Below, one piece after another: positions 1-12,593 of a stretch of DNA of 64,000 nt. Each line of letters opens with the position of its first letter. Position 1 is the first letter of the stretch. The translations under genes and the position numbers were made by a program. The notes beneath the pieces are model-generated. The model saw only the letters and a list, made by a program, of their open reading frames with translations, did not search any database and had not been told where the DNA came from. Where the stretch lies: positions 310,001 to 374,000 of the forward strand of contig OENT01000010.1 in assembly GCA_900239685.1 (NCBI GenBank), read 5' to 3'. The stretch comes from Rotaria macrura. Its lineage: Eukaryota > Rotifera > Eurotatoria > Philodinida > Philodinidae.

Positions 1-975
1 AATCGAATGAGAGTTCAAATGAAGGTAACCAAAATCAATACTCCAAAACAAACAAAAGAATTTTAATATTAATATATATATATTTATGAATACGCTTTTT
101 CTTCTAGGTCCATCACCAAAACGAACATTAATAAGTCGACAAAATTTGATCAAAACAAAGTCACCGGTAAAAATCTCTTTATGATTAGTTTTTTTTCTCT
201 AATGGAATATTTTATGATAGAGATGAAGGACAAAAAAAAAGAGCGAACATCAATTTTTCTTCTCACACTCACTCAACCTTGAAAAAACAGAATTAATCTT
301 CTAAAATAGAAAGTGTGTAGACAAAAGAAAAAAAAATAAACAAAAGGAGGACGATTAGGCGACAGTTGGTTTTGCTTTCCTAGGCCAATGATTAACGTAT
401 AGATACTACGACTGTCATGTGATGTCGTTCTTTTCTCTCTCGAAGAAGAAGAATTAATAATCAGCTACTCGAGTCAATATAACCGAATAGAAATCATCAA
501 AAACTGTAGATAGAAAAGAAATCATAATGAATAACATAATCCATCATTATGACAAAAGAATAAACGCGAACTTAATCAATATTTAATAGGTTATGGTTAC
601 AATTTTAAAAATTTTCTCTTTATAGAGTAATGTTAAATTATCTCGATCACGCGCTTACACTGTACCTTTTATTGATCGTAAGTTAAATTACAATTTGACT
701 ATATACATATATGTATATATATATACTTACATATATATTATATTCTTGTATTTGCTTAGCTCCGGATGGAATTTATTTACGTGTAACAAAAGATATCAAG
801 TAAAATATAACTATTTATTTTACTGAAGGATATCTAATGTGAATTTATGTTTTCTAGACGTTTGCGAAAAGAAATTCCTCAAAAAGAAATTCGTCGCATT
901 GCACGTGCACCATGGAAAAAGCTCAATACAAATTTTGTCTCGTATATTGACGATGACATAGTTATACTTGATTAA
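1..975 (+). CDS. 3' end of unrecognised gene (partial, 5' end outside window)
   Basis: Five exons join in one frame: 1-24, 108-166, 626-677, 760-799 and 858-975 (stop TAA 973-975). All junctions are GT..AG and phases agree. The visible tail is about 96 residues and basic. It contains PSPKRTLISRQNLIKTK, then SRSRAYTVPFIDPPDGIYL, then a Lys/Arg-rich helix-like stretch (KRLRKEIPQKEIRRIARAPW), and ends in an acidic, hydrophobic tail (DDDIVILD). I recognise no domain. The next gene starts about 1 kb downstream on the same strand and has its own ATG, so I treat this as separate. It could be the end of a cytoskeletal or nuclear scaffold protein, but that is a guess. Exon calls are fairly secure; function is unknown. 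Confidence 0.6.
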
Positions 976-2008
976 AATCAATGTGCGTATTTTTTGTATA
1001 TAATCATATTCAATTTTTTTCTTCTCTTTCGAATTCGATTGTTCAATTTAAAAAAATCAAGAAACGAAATTCTAAAAAAAAATTTACAAAAAAAAATGAT
1101 CCTATCCCAGAACAATCTTTTCAATAAGAAAGAAAACCAAAGAAGTTCTTGTTGTAGTTGTTATGACTGACTTTTGTGCGTGTGTTTGTGTGTCTGTGTC
1201 TCATACTTGTTCTTGTCTTCTTTTCATTCGTAACAGACGTAAAATGTGTATGTGAAGATAAACTACAAGTTCATTGATCATTTCTTCTGTTATTATTCAT
1301 TTAAAAATTTTTTGTGCTCTTCTTTCCTCGTTTTTTTCTTTCTTCTAAAAGATCTTGCGGAAATAAAAAAAAAACAATTGATTTCTTTGTCATTTTTTTT
1401 CTTCTTCTCTAAAGTCTCTTAGCGATTTCTACGTGAGTGAACATCTAAGTTAAACGTCATCAATTGAGAAATAATGAGAAATACTTGCCTTTTCTTTTTT
1501 TTTCTACTATCCATTGTGCGATTATATGCAGAAGTCCTATTGCAGTAGAGTAGAAGAATAGCGAGAAAAAAAAACAAATAATTACAAATAGAACGATGGA
1601 TTAAGTGAGTGCTCAAATATTTCTTACATCGATTTGATCGATATTAATTTCAAGTGGTGAGCATTAACCTTTCGACAAATGTAGAACAAAATTAAAAATT
1701 TAAATATCCATTTTTTTTCTATTCGAGAAAAGAAAATTGATTTATTACGAGAAAAAATACGATCGAAATGACCGATTTATGACTTTTTGAGATCGAGAAC
1801 ACCACTACATGCTGGTTACAACTTGTGCATCGTCATGAATCTATGTATGTTGTAATAATGTCGGACACAAGTATATATGTTGACACGAATCGATTAGAAA
1901 CGATCGTGTGTAGGAGAGATAAGTAACGATCATTGTTGATGTATTTTTTTCTAGATGATCCTTTTTACTCTTTATTATCATCCTATTGTAAAACGTTGAT
2001 TATTTTTA
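976..2008. other. Intergenic region, about 1 kb
   Basis: No coding exon was seen. The sequence is A- and T-run rich and holds a GT-rich patch near 1175-1205 (repeated TGTG). It presumably contains the 3' UTR of the upstream gene and the promoter/5' UTR of the CEP170-like gene. No convincing TATA box or terminator could be assigned. Confidence 0.5.
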
Positions 2009-4295
2009 ATGTCTGTGAATTCTGATCACTATTCACTTGGTACTTCTTCTGCATCATCTCCAAGTAACAATAATAATAATAATAAACGACTGCTAGCACA
2101 TCAAAATTTTATTTTAACCACATCAGACTTCAACACACCGTCATCAAATGTGAGCACCAGTCAAAATGATTCGCCATCATTGCAATCTCATATGGTAAGA
2201 TATGAATGAAGAAAGAAAAAGCAAGAAAAATTGCATAACTGCCCTTTTTCTTTACCTTTTCTACAAGTACTGCTTGTAGGAAGGAAGGAAGGAACAGGCG
2301 AACGAAACAAAGCGCCATATACGTATTATGCTTCGTCGTTTTTTTTCATTCGCATTTGGTGTTTTTTAGTCGCCCATTGTTAGTGACATTTGTACTAGTG
2401 GAAAAAATGCTGCCCGAAACTCATCAACAACGATGAAAATTAAGGATGGTAACTCTTCTAATGGCGTACGTAAATATTTAATTACTAAAAAAAAAACATC
2501 AAGTCATTCTCGTTTCTTTCAGAATCATATAAACGACAAGTATGCATTCACTCTAGGTAAGAAAAGAAGCAGTTTTCGTATTCATATCATTTATTACATC
2601 ATTGATGCTTACGTGTTTGTCTGTTAGATTTTACACCACCGGTTACAAAAATTAAAAAAGATCATAAACGCAATTCAAAACCTGTAAGAATTTGAACTTA
2701 CAGACAAATAATTTGTTTTTCTGTATCAACGAATTTCTTTCCGCTTTTTTTTTAGCAACTCTATCCATTCGACATGGCAAGAAACAATGAAGAAGACCTT
2801 CATTCTCCTTTCGAGCTAGGTAATCATTAAAAGTGAAATTATTTCTCTCTAATGAAAAGAAAACGAATCCTTAGATGTTCCGCTTTGTGAGAATCAATCA
2901 TTAAAGAAAATACAAAATGATTTTCTTATCGATCGAATGTTAAAAGATGATAGTAATACTGGTTTCAATGTACAACATCGATCCCCTAATCAACCATCGT
3001 ATAGCAATATTCTCAATCATATATCACCTCTTCTAACACCTTCATCTGACCATCATGATATTGACGCATTGAGTGATGCGGGTACGTACATAATTGAAGA
3101 TGATATTGATATTGCACATGATGAAGAACCTGAACAAGATATTGAAGAACTCAATGATACGCAAGAAAACAAAACTTCTCCAGCATTAGTATCGTCTTCA
3201 TTTAAACGATATGCAGCAACAAAAAGAAATCGTCATGGAACATTTGAGATTCAAGGGCTATCATCAAAAACGACGCAAGCTGTCAATCGTCCTATCGTTG
3301 ATCTAAATGTTCCGACACATGACTTATCTCTACCATCATCATCAGCATCAACGTCATCATCTAAAACATCGTCATCATCATCCCTTCTTTCATTGCCGAC
3401 TGAAAGTGATAATAGTATACGTAAAGAACCTGAAGGTGCCTCTCATCATCATACACTAGATGATAAGTCTTCCACTGGTTTAATATATGCAAGACAACGA
3501 CCAAATACTCTTCTACAACAGAAACGCTCTATAACTCCGCCACAAAATCAAATAAAACCATCTGAATGTTTTGGTAAGTATAGACATATTCGATGAAAAA
3601 TATAATGATAATAAAAGTATTCATTTCGTTTTTTATTACAGTTATTTCACCAACATTCGAAACAAAACCTTTTCCAAATACAGTAGGTAATCCTTCACGA
3701 AGAAAACTTGAAACACAATATAAGTAAGTTTCAAATACTTCGATACAAGCTCATGATTAATCGAATTTAATTTTAGACCAAAACCAACAATAACTATTGT
3801 TCCAACTAAAGATACAAATTTTGAAATTCTATCGAAAAATTCTCCATCGTCGCCTCCAGTTTCAGCTCGTTCAAATCAAAGTGATACCGAGAAATTTTCA
3901 TTTCGTCTTCATCAACAGCAAACACCGTCAAATGTACGTCATCAAGATTCTAGACAACAGCCATCATCATCGAATTCTAAATCATCAGTTCAACATTCTG
4001 ATAATGTATCCATATCTACAAAATCATCCGTTCGGCCACATACCATACTCAACGATCAAACGTATTCATCCCCATTTCAACGTAATTCATCTATACGACA
4101 AACTATGCCAGCAAATACAAATTATAATCGAACATTATCAGCATCGACAGCAGCAACAACAAATAAATATGTTGATGATAATGATGAAATGTTATCCTCT
4201 CATCCAAGTCTTACAAAGGTTTATATGAATAAATCCTTTGCATTACGTCGTCAACGTTCTAATCTAATACCATCATCAAAACCTGTACAACAACC

Positions 4296-4351
<56 letters not shown>

Positions 4352-6384
4352 AACAACAAACAATGTCAAAAGCATTACCAACACGTCAAGCAGTAAAACC
4401 AACAACATCTGTTCCATCTACATCATTAGCAATAAATAATTCCAGTGGACAAACAAATCGTGCTGTTGAATTACGTCGTGCACGTGCACAAGCTAGAATT
4501 GAAGAATTAGCACAACGTACAAGACTGCAATTACAAAAAACAGAACAACCTCTTGACATAATGAGTGCATCATGGCATAGTAATGCAAGTAGTTCGAGTA
4601 GAAAAGATTTTTCAAATTTACGAGCAAATCCTCGATCAGTAAATCATAATATTTCAACACAAAAGCAAGACTTATTAAAAACTCGAACAATATCAATAAC
4701 ATCACATCATCGATCGTCATCAGCAAGTCCAAATCCATTAGGAGAAACAACAACAACAATGGCGGCAACATCAAAAACGTCGAAATATCGAAAACCAATG
4801 ATATCAAGTGTTATTAGTGAATCGCAATATCACAAAATGAATGGAAGTCATTATAGTGAAGGAGTAAATAAATTCTATTCATTGTTTTCTTGAATAATTT
4901 TATCATATGCTTTTAGGAACGATGTGATTCATTACGAGATGATGGACAACGATTAGCTATTAAATTGATACAACTTTCGTCTGGAATATTAGCAAAATTA
5001 AAGTAAACATATTCTATATTTTATTTATGCTAATTATTTTACTTCATGAAAATTTTAGACCAACAACTGTTACAGGTGACAGTGATTCGAATGTACGGGA
5101 ATTAGAGCAACTTGTTGATCAATTACAAACGGTTAATCGAACATTGAGTAGTATGTATTTTTATTTTGAATTCAACTGTAACCTTACGTGTGTGATCGAA
5201 TGAGTATCATATACGTACCGAATCCAAATGATTGCGTTTGATGTTGACTGTCATTATTTTCATAGATATAGTAAAAGCAAGTATAGAAGTAAAACCAAAC
5301 GAGAAAAGTCCTATGCTTGACGAAGGTAGTTTTACAGGAAAGTTTTTTCCGGTTCGTCATATGCGTATCCCAAATCTATACACCATAGAAAAGCTAATCC
5401 CGACGAAAATTATCAAAGATGCTCAGACATATTCGAACTATGACGTTAGACTACTTGTATATTTTAAGAAATTCTCGAGGAACTACTTAAGTATATGATA
5501 TTATTGACCGAACAGTTTGAATAGTTTCCGTAATAAAGTTCTATGTTGAAGTTCAGACTTGTATGTAAGGTTTTAATAAAAAAATTAGATCTTCTAGTTG
5601 TTGAAAGTAGGTTTTGTCTTAATACAGAAGAATACATTGTATTTCCATTAGAAATTAGATTTTGAAAGAGTTCATACTTGATTCATTTCTCAGAAATCGA
5701 ATTTGTAAACTGAGGAAAATGACAGCAAGCAACAAGGACAGTATGCTGATTATAAGCGATGCATAATATGAAACCTTTCATTCTGAATAGAAGAATTAAA
5801 ATTAAAGATATTATATTCAATCAATAATGCGTTAAATCCTAAGATGATGATCGTTAATTCCAATTTGAGTGCTGATCATCATTAGAAAACAAACTGAGAC
5901 GTGTAATTCACATTTAATCAAGCATGATTTCTATTACCTCGTATTGTTTAACAATTCTCAGTAACTAAATGGAATAGGATGCTTCGTCTATTTTCTGAGA
6001 TTTGTTGAAAAATTAATTTTTCTCGATGAAAATTGTACGACGTGATTGAAAAAAAGAATTTCTTTTTTCTTAGCATAATTTGAATGAAAAGTTTGTTCCA
6101 TTTCCTACTATTTAATATTGACTTACATGAGAAAGACATCATTCAAGTACTAAATAGATTGAAAAAAAATACTATGAACCATACCAGTCTTTAAGTAATA
6201 AATTTCATAGTCAGTCAAAAGATTCATAGATAAATAAATTTTAAATTGTAGCTTATGAATAAAAGCCTAACAGAAAACTAGCTAACAAGATGAATATTAA
6301 AATCAATTTTATTTATTTATTTTTCTTTGTTTAGGTATCGATGCTTCATTGACCGGTCCGACCAGTGACGAAAATCTTACTTAG
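2009..6384 (+). CDS. CEP170-like Ser/Gln-rich centrosomal/microtubule protein (tentative)
   Basis: Eleven exons give an 843-residue protein: 2009-2194, 2370-2465, 2523-2556, 2628-2683, 2756-2819, 2875-3573, 3642-3723, 3777-4863, 4917-5002, 5059-5150 and 6335-6384 (sum 2,532 nt). The protein is low complexity: poly-Asn near residue 20, Ser-rich stretches, and a Gln/His tract at about 577-600. Ordered islands are YAFTLDF..KIKKDHKR near 101-120, SFALRRQRS near 559, RAVELRRARAQARIEELAQ near 634, and a C-terminal helical segment (REQL-type repeats ending TVNRTLSSIDASLTG). These islands and their order resemble CEP170/CEP170B, which bind microtubules and sit at centrioles. That is from memory of the family and is not certain. 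No FHA domain, present at the N-terminus of CEP170, is seen here, so the gene could be a C-terminal-type paralogue or a missed 5' end. Intron 10 is 1.18 kb and otherwise empty. Confidence 0.6.
4282..4362 (+). repeat. CAA/CAT trinucleotide tract encoding poly-Gln/His
   Basis: An imperfect CAA-rich microsatellite with interspersed CAT and CCT codons lies in exon 8 of the CEP170-like gene. It encodes about 24 residues of almost pure Gln with a few His. Such tracts are prone to length change by slippage. It is in frame and stays open, so it is read as protein. Confidence 0.9.
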
Positions 6385-6840
6385 TTTTTCTCTTTCCTTT
6401 TCTCTCTCATATGGCACATTAGAATAATGTTTTTTGCTTTCTTCTTTTTTATTACTTCATTGAAGAAGATAATCTTTCTGTCTTATTTCTACAGTGCTGA
6501 TTCAACTCTCATCTAATTTATTTATTTTATTATTTTTACCATTCACCTTTCTGGTTTGCTTTTTTCTTTTTCTATTCAAGTCAACAGCTACAACAAAAAA
6601 AAACAGAAAATTCTATCTGTGTTTTTGTGTATATATATGTGAAAAAAAAATAACTGTTTGTGACAACTCTGCGTTCTTCCATTAAAGCAAAAAAAAAACA
6701 CATAACAGCAAGCGTTTATCGAAATCAACTTTTAAAGATTAAAAGTTACATACGTTTTAGTTTCTTATAGATACAAGAACCATAATTCAAAACAAAAAAA
6801 GAAAAGAATAAAAATAGCGAACAAAAAGAACTCAGAGAGC
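6385..6840. other. Intergenic region between CEP170-like and ACP6-like genes
   Basis: T-rich then A-rich DNA with no supported exon. An ATAG after a pyrimidine run at about 6761-6770 could be a 5' UTR intron or trans-splice acceptor 71 nt upstream of the ACP6-like ATG. Confidence 0.4.
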
Positions 6841-9800
6841 ATGCGCCGAAATGGGCGTTGTTTTTTGAAATGGTTCCTATTCATAGGAACATTAATAATA
6901 TCATTTAAATTATGTTGCGATAGCTTAGTTAATGTGTTCTTATCAATACCAAGTTCATCAATAGTAAAAATGGCAGATAGAAATATTGATACTAGTTATG
7001 AACAGTCTTTAATTGCTTGGGCAACGAATGGACAACATTTAAACAATGATAGATTATCAATTAAAAACATTCAAGAAAGAGATGATTTACAATTGATAGG
7101 TGCACAAGTTTTCTTTCGGCATGGAGCTCGAACTGCACTTCATCTATTACCTAGTCTTGAGGAGGTGATTTATAATATCGACTACAATCGAATTTATAAT
7201 AAATGTATTAATATTTTATTACTAGGTAGTTTATAGCAAAGAACACATAGAAACTTATACCCCAACTAAATGGGATATAAAGTTAATTGGAAGAAAAGGT
7301 TATAATATTGTGCCTATAGATGCAGTTTTATCAGCAAGAGATGTTTCGCGAAATAAAACTAAGATATTAAAAGTAAAATGAAAAACCAGAAACTTATCTT
7401 GAAAAATACATTGAATTTTCGTTTGAATTTTTTAGTCTACATCTGGTGAGAACGTAACCACCGGTCAATTGACAACTATGGGACAGAAACAACTATTTCA
7501 ACTTGGAAAACTCTTAAGATCGGAATTAATCGGTGATAGTAATAATAATGGACTGCTACCAGCCACATATGATTCTAACTATGTCTAGTACGTTTTTATA
7601 GAAGAGTTTATCTCAGAGATGGGCGAGTCAGGTTTTTTTTGACCAAGTCAAGTCATTTGTAGATTACGCATTAGTCGAGTCGAGTCCTTCCCCAAAAAAA
7701 GAGACGCTCAAGTCGAGTCAAGTCACAAGTTCAAAGCAGTCATGTTCAAGCCACACTAAGTCAAGTCTCGAGTCATCAGTCATCTTCGAGTCAAGTCACA
7801 AATCAAAGTCTTTTTTCAAGTCAAGTCTTTTGCACACGTCAAGTCTTTACACAAATCAAGTCGCTGACGTGATATTGCTTTAAAAAATTTGAATTTTATT
7901 CTACATAAATTTATTGAAAAAGATTTTTACATTAGTCCATGATTACATTTTAACATTGTTAACATTTTCAATGTCTTTCTTTTTCTTGGAATATTTATCA
8001 ATATTTTGTGATGGTGCTGTAGTTGATTTAACTGATGAAGAACAAGAGACTGAAACTGGAGATAATACGCAGACATCTGGAGAATCATTTGAAAACTCAA
8101 TATCGTCATGTGAAATTGGTTCATTCATATTTAGTTTTAACAAAGGTTATAATAAATTTAACTGATTCAATAATACAATGGATTATGTATGAATCACGTA
8201 AACTCTCATCATTGGTTAGATATAACTTCTAATTATATTGTCCGATTCTTTATTTTTTATTACATAAAGTGATTATTTATATTTTCCATCATGAAAAATG
8301 AGCAATTATCTAGTAGAATATTTCTTAAGTATTGATGGCAAAAAGTAAACAATTTCGTACTCGAAACAAAAAGAATAACACTACGCGTTATGAATCTAGT
8401 ATAGATTATCGCTGCCGAGATACACGTGACTTGACTTGGCTTGCATTTTCCGACAATTTACAAGTCAAGTCGAGTCAAAAAATTTTTCTACCCCAGTCAC
8501 AAGTCTTAAACGAAAACGACTATACTACTCACAAGTCAAGTCTTTGAGTCATTGAAAAGTTGCTCAAGTCAAGTCACGCCAGTCAATTATGACTTGACTT
8601 GACTCGCCCATCTCTGGTTTATCTACAAGAAAAGCAATCAAGAAATTTTTAGTAAAGGAACAAAAGATTTGTAATCTTATGAAAAATAGAAGAGGATCAG
8701 TTCATCAACTTAAGGCACTGTGAGCCATGTGAGTTCGTCGTATAACGAAGTTCATGATTGATAATCAAGTCACTCATAGTATTCTTTAATATGATCAACA
8801 AATAGATTGTGTTAAAAGATGTGTTTATCAGTTTACTGGTGACTGTTTAATAAATTCATTCAAGTGAACTTTTCGTTATTGTTCTGAATCGGCCATTCTA
8901 CTTTATTAACAAACAATGGAGGTGATACCTTGTACTAATAAGCAAAACTCATGTTTATTTGTTTGTTATCATTCACAATTCATTAATATCTTCTTGTACA
9001 TATTCCTGACTTTTTTCTATTCGTATATTGTGACCTTCTGGATTAAAATTTCTTCTTTCGACTATTCAAGGTTCGAAAAGATATTCTTGATTGGATTGAA
9101 AAACACTTCAGAAAAAATAAATATCATCGCTAATAACTTTTACATCTTAGTAGAGCAATAACAATAATAACAGTTTGTGACAAGAGTGCGTCTAAAACTA
9201 TCTTTAACAACTGTCTTAAAAGTTGTTTTGTTCTTCATGCGGATAGTTTCCTTCATAGTTGCTCTGGTACAAATGCATGTCACAACTATAATTAGCTGCA
9301 CCAAAAAATAATAGACACAGTTTTAAAGACCATAAAAATAACCCGTGGCATATATCGTAACTGGATGGATGACAGACAGTTTTTATTAACACGCAAGGTT
9401 TTTCATTCTTCAAGGGTAATCGATAAAAGAATATTGATATTTGTTACCGATTCTCCCGATAAAATATTTAAGAAGAAACATCATCATCTTCATGTGTAAC
9501 TATTATGAATCATACCATGTTACAAATGACATGAACACAAGGAAAATAACAGCCAAAAACTATAAATCTAAATGTAATCAATTCCAGATTGTTCTGCTCT
9601 TGTTATTCAATCAAAACTACAGTACTTAATTGAATCGACATGAAACGAAACATTTATCTGATGGCATCAATTTTTGAAAAGATTTCACTTTTCCGATTGA
9701 GAGTATTAAGATTATCACTTCGATTTAATCTGGTTTGTTAGTTATGGTTATGGAAATTAATAGTTTTAATGACAGGTTACTTATCAGTGGAGTATGTCTC

Positions 9801-12371
9801 ATAGAAATAGACTTATTAGAAAAGTAATCTTAAATTTTTACCTTTCTCGCACTCTTGCATCGTTTGAAGATGACTTGAAAAATGTCGTAGATTTGTGTAA
9901 TGAATACTTAGAATTAAATGAATCAATCAAAAAACAACTGTAAAATTCAAACTAATTTTCGGACAAATAATCCATAAAATTTTCAGTAGGTCGATATTGG
10001 TTACTCTGTATGACTTAAATTTTGTCCTATTTAACATGTGATCGCTCTCCGATATCTACAGATTTTGTCTTTACACAAGGAATCACATTGTTTGATGCAT
10101 TCTGTTTACGTCTCTATTCCATTCATAATCGGAACTAGCAACGTAAATAAAAGTTTTTGTGGCGTTTCTATCATTAGGTCGTTTGAAAAAAACTGATGCT
10201 TCACGATTTCGATCTAAGCTTTAAAAATATCAAATACTATGCATGACTTTTTATCCTAAGTATTTTAAATGATTCGAAGATAAATTGAATCTTCTCGGAT
10301 TTTAGATGGAAATAGACCATATTGTAGAAGAGCAAAGTTCATGAATACTGTAAGTACCACAAAATACATGTGAGAACTCCGTTTCATAAGAAAAATTACT
10401 AGTTTAATTTTTCTTGTAGTATATGACAAAAGATTTGAGTAGAAGACAATCATGTATCTAGAGCAAATACCTAATCAGAATTAGAACTCGAATTTTATTG
10501 AGTTGGGCAATTTTTATTTGTACGAATTATTTTTTTTCTTGATGAAATAAAATTACGTACATGTGTCTGTTTCAGTTGTCGATCAACATACATGAGTCGA
10601 ACGATTGCTAGTGCTCGATCATTTCTTTCTGGACTATACTCAACGACAAACACAGACAGTAAAATACAAGCTGCTGGTAAGTAAGAAAAATGTCTTCTTC
10701 AATATCGAATGCCAAATAGCATACTCATTTAAAAGGTCCATTTGAAATTGAAGTTCATCATTTTCCTGATGAAGATATGGTAAAGATTCATGAATGTTAA
10801 ATTATATAGATAGATCTTTATATTGACTTATATTCTATAGTTTCCAAATGTAAATATTTATCCAATACTTCATGAGTGTCTAAGTACTCTATCTCTGTAT
10901 GCATCATTGAACGATGGTCATGATTTAAAGAAAGCTCGACAAACTTTAATGGCTCGTGTTGGTATGAATTATTGTTTTTTCTATGTTTTTTATTTCTATA
11001 AAAGAACCTCATTACTAGGTCTGAAAGAATACGAACATGGCATCGTTGAATTACACGATGACATTGTTTCAAGACAAGTGTGTAGTATATATCAACACTG
11101 AAGAATGAGCTAATTTGTTTTTTCATCATTATTTAATTTTCTAGGCACATAATTTTTCAGTTCCACAAGATATTCTTGAACTAGCAAAAGATTTTGAAGT
11201 CATGTCTGCTCGTGAATATGTTTACAGAGCGTACGTATTCGTAAATAGAACGAAACAAAACTCATAAATCATAACGATATTCTATTTAGTACAAGTATTG
11301 GATTTGATCAATTCATACGATCAAGTTGTGGTTCGATACTTTATTTGATAAGAGAAAATCTTAACGCCATGCAAAAAAATTATCTAGCCGAAAAGAATAG
11401 CAATTCAAAAAAGTATGAATTTTAATTTTGTGTTTTTAATTTTAATTTTTTTTGTAAAATCCTAGAAACTATAATAGTTCTGACAAATGAAGAAGTGTTC
11501 TTATTTAACTAGTGCCTTGAAAGACTCTACAAAAACTTGTAATTAGTATAAATTAATTTCGATTGGTAAGAGTTTCTCCATCCAGTAACCAGATTACAAC
11601 ATGAATGTCCTCATTTGTAAGTTACATATGAGCTTGAGAATCGAGCACAGTCCTATAGAATACACTTTACTTTGCACTTCTATTTATTTTAATTAAAATA
11701 TAACTCATTCTCATTTAAATGATGATTACAACTAGATTAAATATAAAATTTTCGGCAGACACTCCTAAGTTAAATAATTTTAAGAACTTGAATAGTTTTT
11801 CGTATAAATGATTAGGCATATTAGTCATTATCAATATACAGTCCATCGTCTATGTAGATATTCGAAATTATGAACTTGTGATTCATCAAACATGTTTTCC
11901 TAATGAGATGAAAATAAACAGCCATTCTATCTCAAAACTAACCGATCGTCGCATATTGCAGAAATGTTTTATGTTGTATTCTAGACCATATCACAAATTT
12001 TACATCTATTCTGGTCATGATACTACATTGATTCCTCTAGCCATGGCATTTGAAGTATGTTTACCTATTCTAATTTGAATCAATTAATCTTTTCTTGAAA
12101 GATTTTCGATATGCGGTGGCCGAAATATGCAACATTCATTTTAATAAAATATTTTATTTCAAAAACTAATTCAAATGAAACCTATGTGACAGTTGATTTC
12201 GCCGGTGAAGTAAGCATTTGATTAGGTTTTAATTTGTTTTATGAAATTCTATTTTGATATTTTTAGCGACAAATATTACCGGATTGTGAGGATTATTACT
12301 GTCCATACGCAGTATTTTTAAAGAATCTTGGAAATCGTTTCGAGAAACCAAAAATATACTCACATGCCTGA
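6841..12371 (+). CDS. ACP6: Histidine acid phosphatase, ACP6-like (lysophosphatidic acid phosphatase type)
   Basis: Twelve exons encode 479 residues: 6841-7164, 7226-7372, 7436-7587, 10576-10676, 10736-10779, 10841-10961, 11019-11077, 11145-11230, 11290-11412, 11985-12054, 12102-12209 and 12267-12371 (1,440 nt). The catalytic RHGAR signature is at residues 93-97 (His94 the expected phospho-acceptor) and the C-terminal SGHDTT acid pair at His397/Asp398. A hydrophobic N-terminal segment (about residues 8-27) looks like a signal anchor. Gene order of motifs and conserved stretches (GQLTTMGQKQLFQLG, ARSFLSGLY, DEDMFPN, AHNFSVP) match branch-2 histidine phosphatases, closest to ACP6, which dephosphorylates lysophosphatidic acid. 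A general lysosomal-type acid phosphatase remains possible. Intron 3 (7588-10575) is about 3 kb and holds a hAT element. The stop lies only 222 nt from the taspase ATG. Confidence 0.88.
7606..7613 (+). repeat. 8-bp target-site duplication, left copy (GTTTATCT)
   Basis: Identical to 8617-8624 and immediately outside the left terminal inverted repeat of the hAT element. Confidence 0.9.
7614..8616. mobile_element. Non-autonomous hAT-superfamily DNA transposon (1,003 bp)
   Basis: The element has perfect 17-bp terminal inverted repeats beginning CAGAGATGGGCGAGTCA (7614-7630 and its complement 8600-8616), flanked by an exact 8-bp duplication. That combination is diagnostic of hAT elements. Inside each end are dense subterminal AAGTC/GAGTC pentamers (about 7645-7865 and 8430-8600), the sort of short repeats that hAT transposases bind. 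The middle (about 7900-8350) holds only short ORFs (83 codons on +, 66 on -, acidic and Ser-rich) with no recognisable BED finger or hATC dimerisation domain, so the copy cannot encode its own transposase. It sits in intron 3 of the ACP6-like gene, and its flanks still splice in frame. Perfect TIRs and TSDs suggest a recent insertion. Confidence 0.93.
8617..8624 (+). repeat. 8-bp target-site duplication, right copy (GTTTATCT)
   Basis: Exact match to 7606-7613, directly following the right terminal inverted repeat. Confidence 0.9.
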
Positions 12372-12593
12372 ATCTCATATTGATATTGATAATTAACAAT
12401 GCTTTGGGATTATAAATGTGATATCTACTATTTTGTTTTGTTTTTTCTGTAAAGAAATTTTAACGTTTTATGTCAATGAAATTATTTTCTGTGACGATGC
12501 ATTCCTTTGTTTTCTCAAATATAATAATATATTTATTAGAAATTTTACCAATAATTCATTCAAGATCGTGTTTTCCTTGAAATAATCAGATTT

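Noticed and set aside
3797..4228. 143-codon plus-strand ORF in a second frame
   Set aside because: It overlaps exon 8 of the CEP170-like gene in the wrong frame and is His/Gln/Ile-rich by codon shift.
4493..4807. 104-codon minus-strand ORF opposite the CEP170-like exon
   Set aside because: It is a shadow of Ser/Thr/Gln-rich coding on the other strand; the plus-strand exon fits splice phases.
5232..5498. 88-codon ORF in the last intron of the CEP170-like gene
   Set aside because: The downstream exon at 6335 joins exon 5059-5150 in frame, and this ORF has no recognisable similarity.
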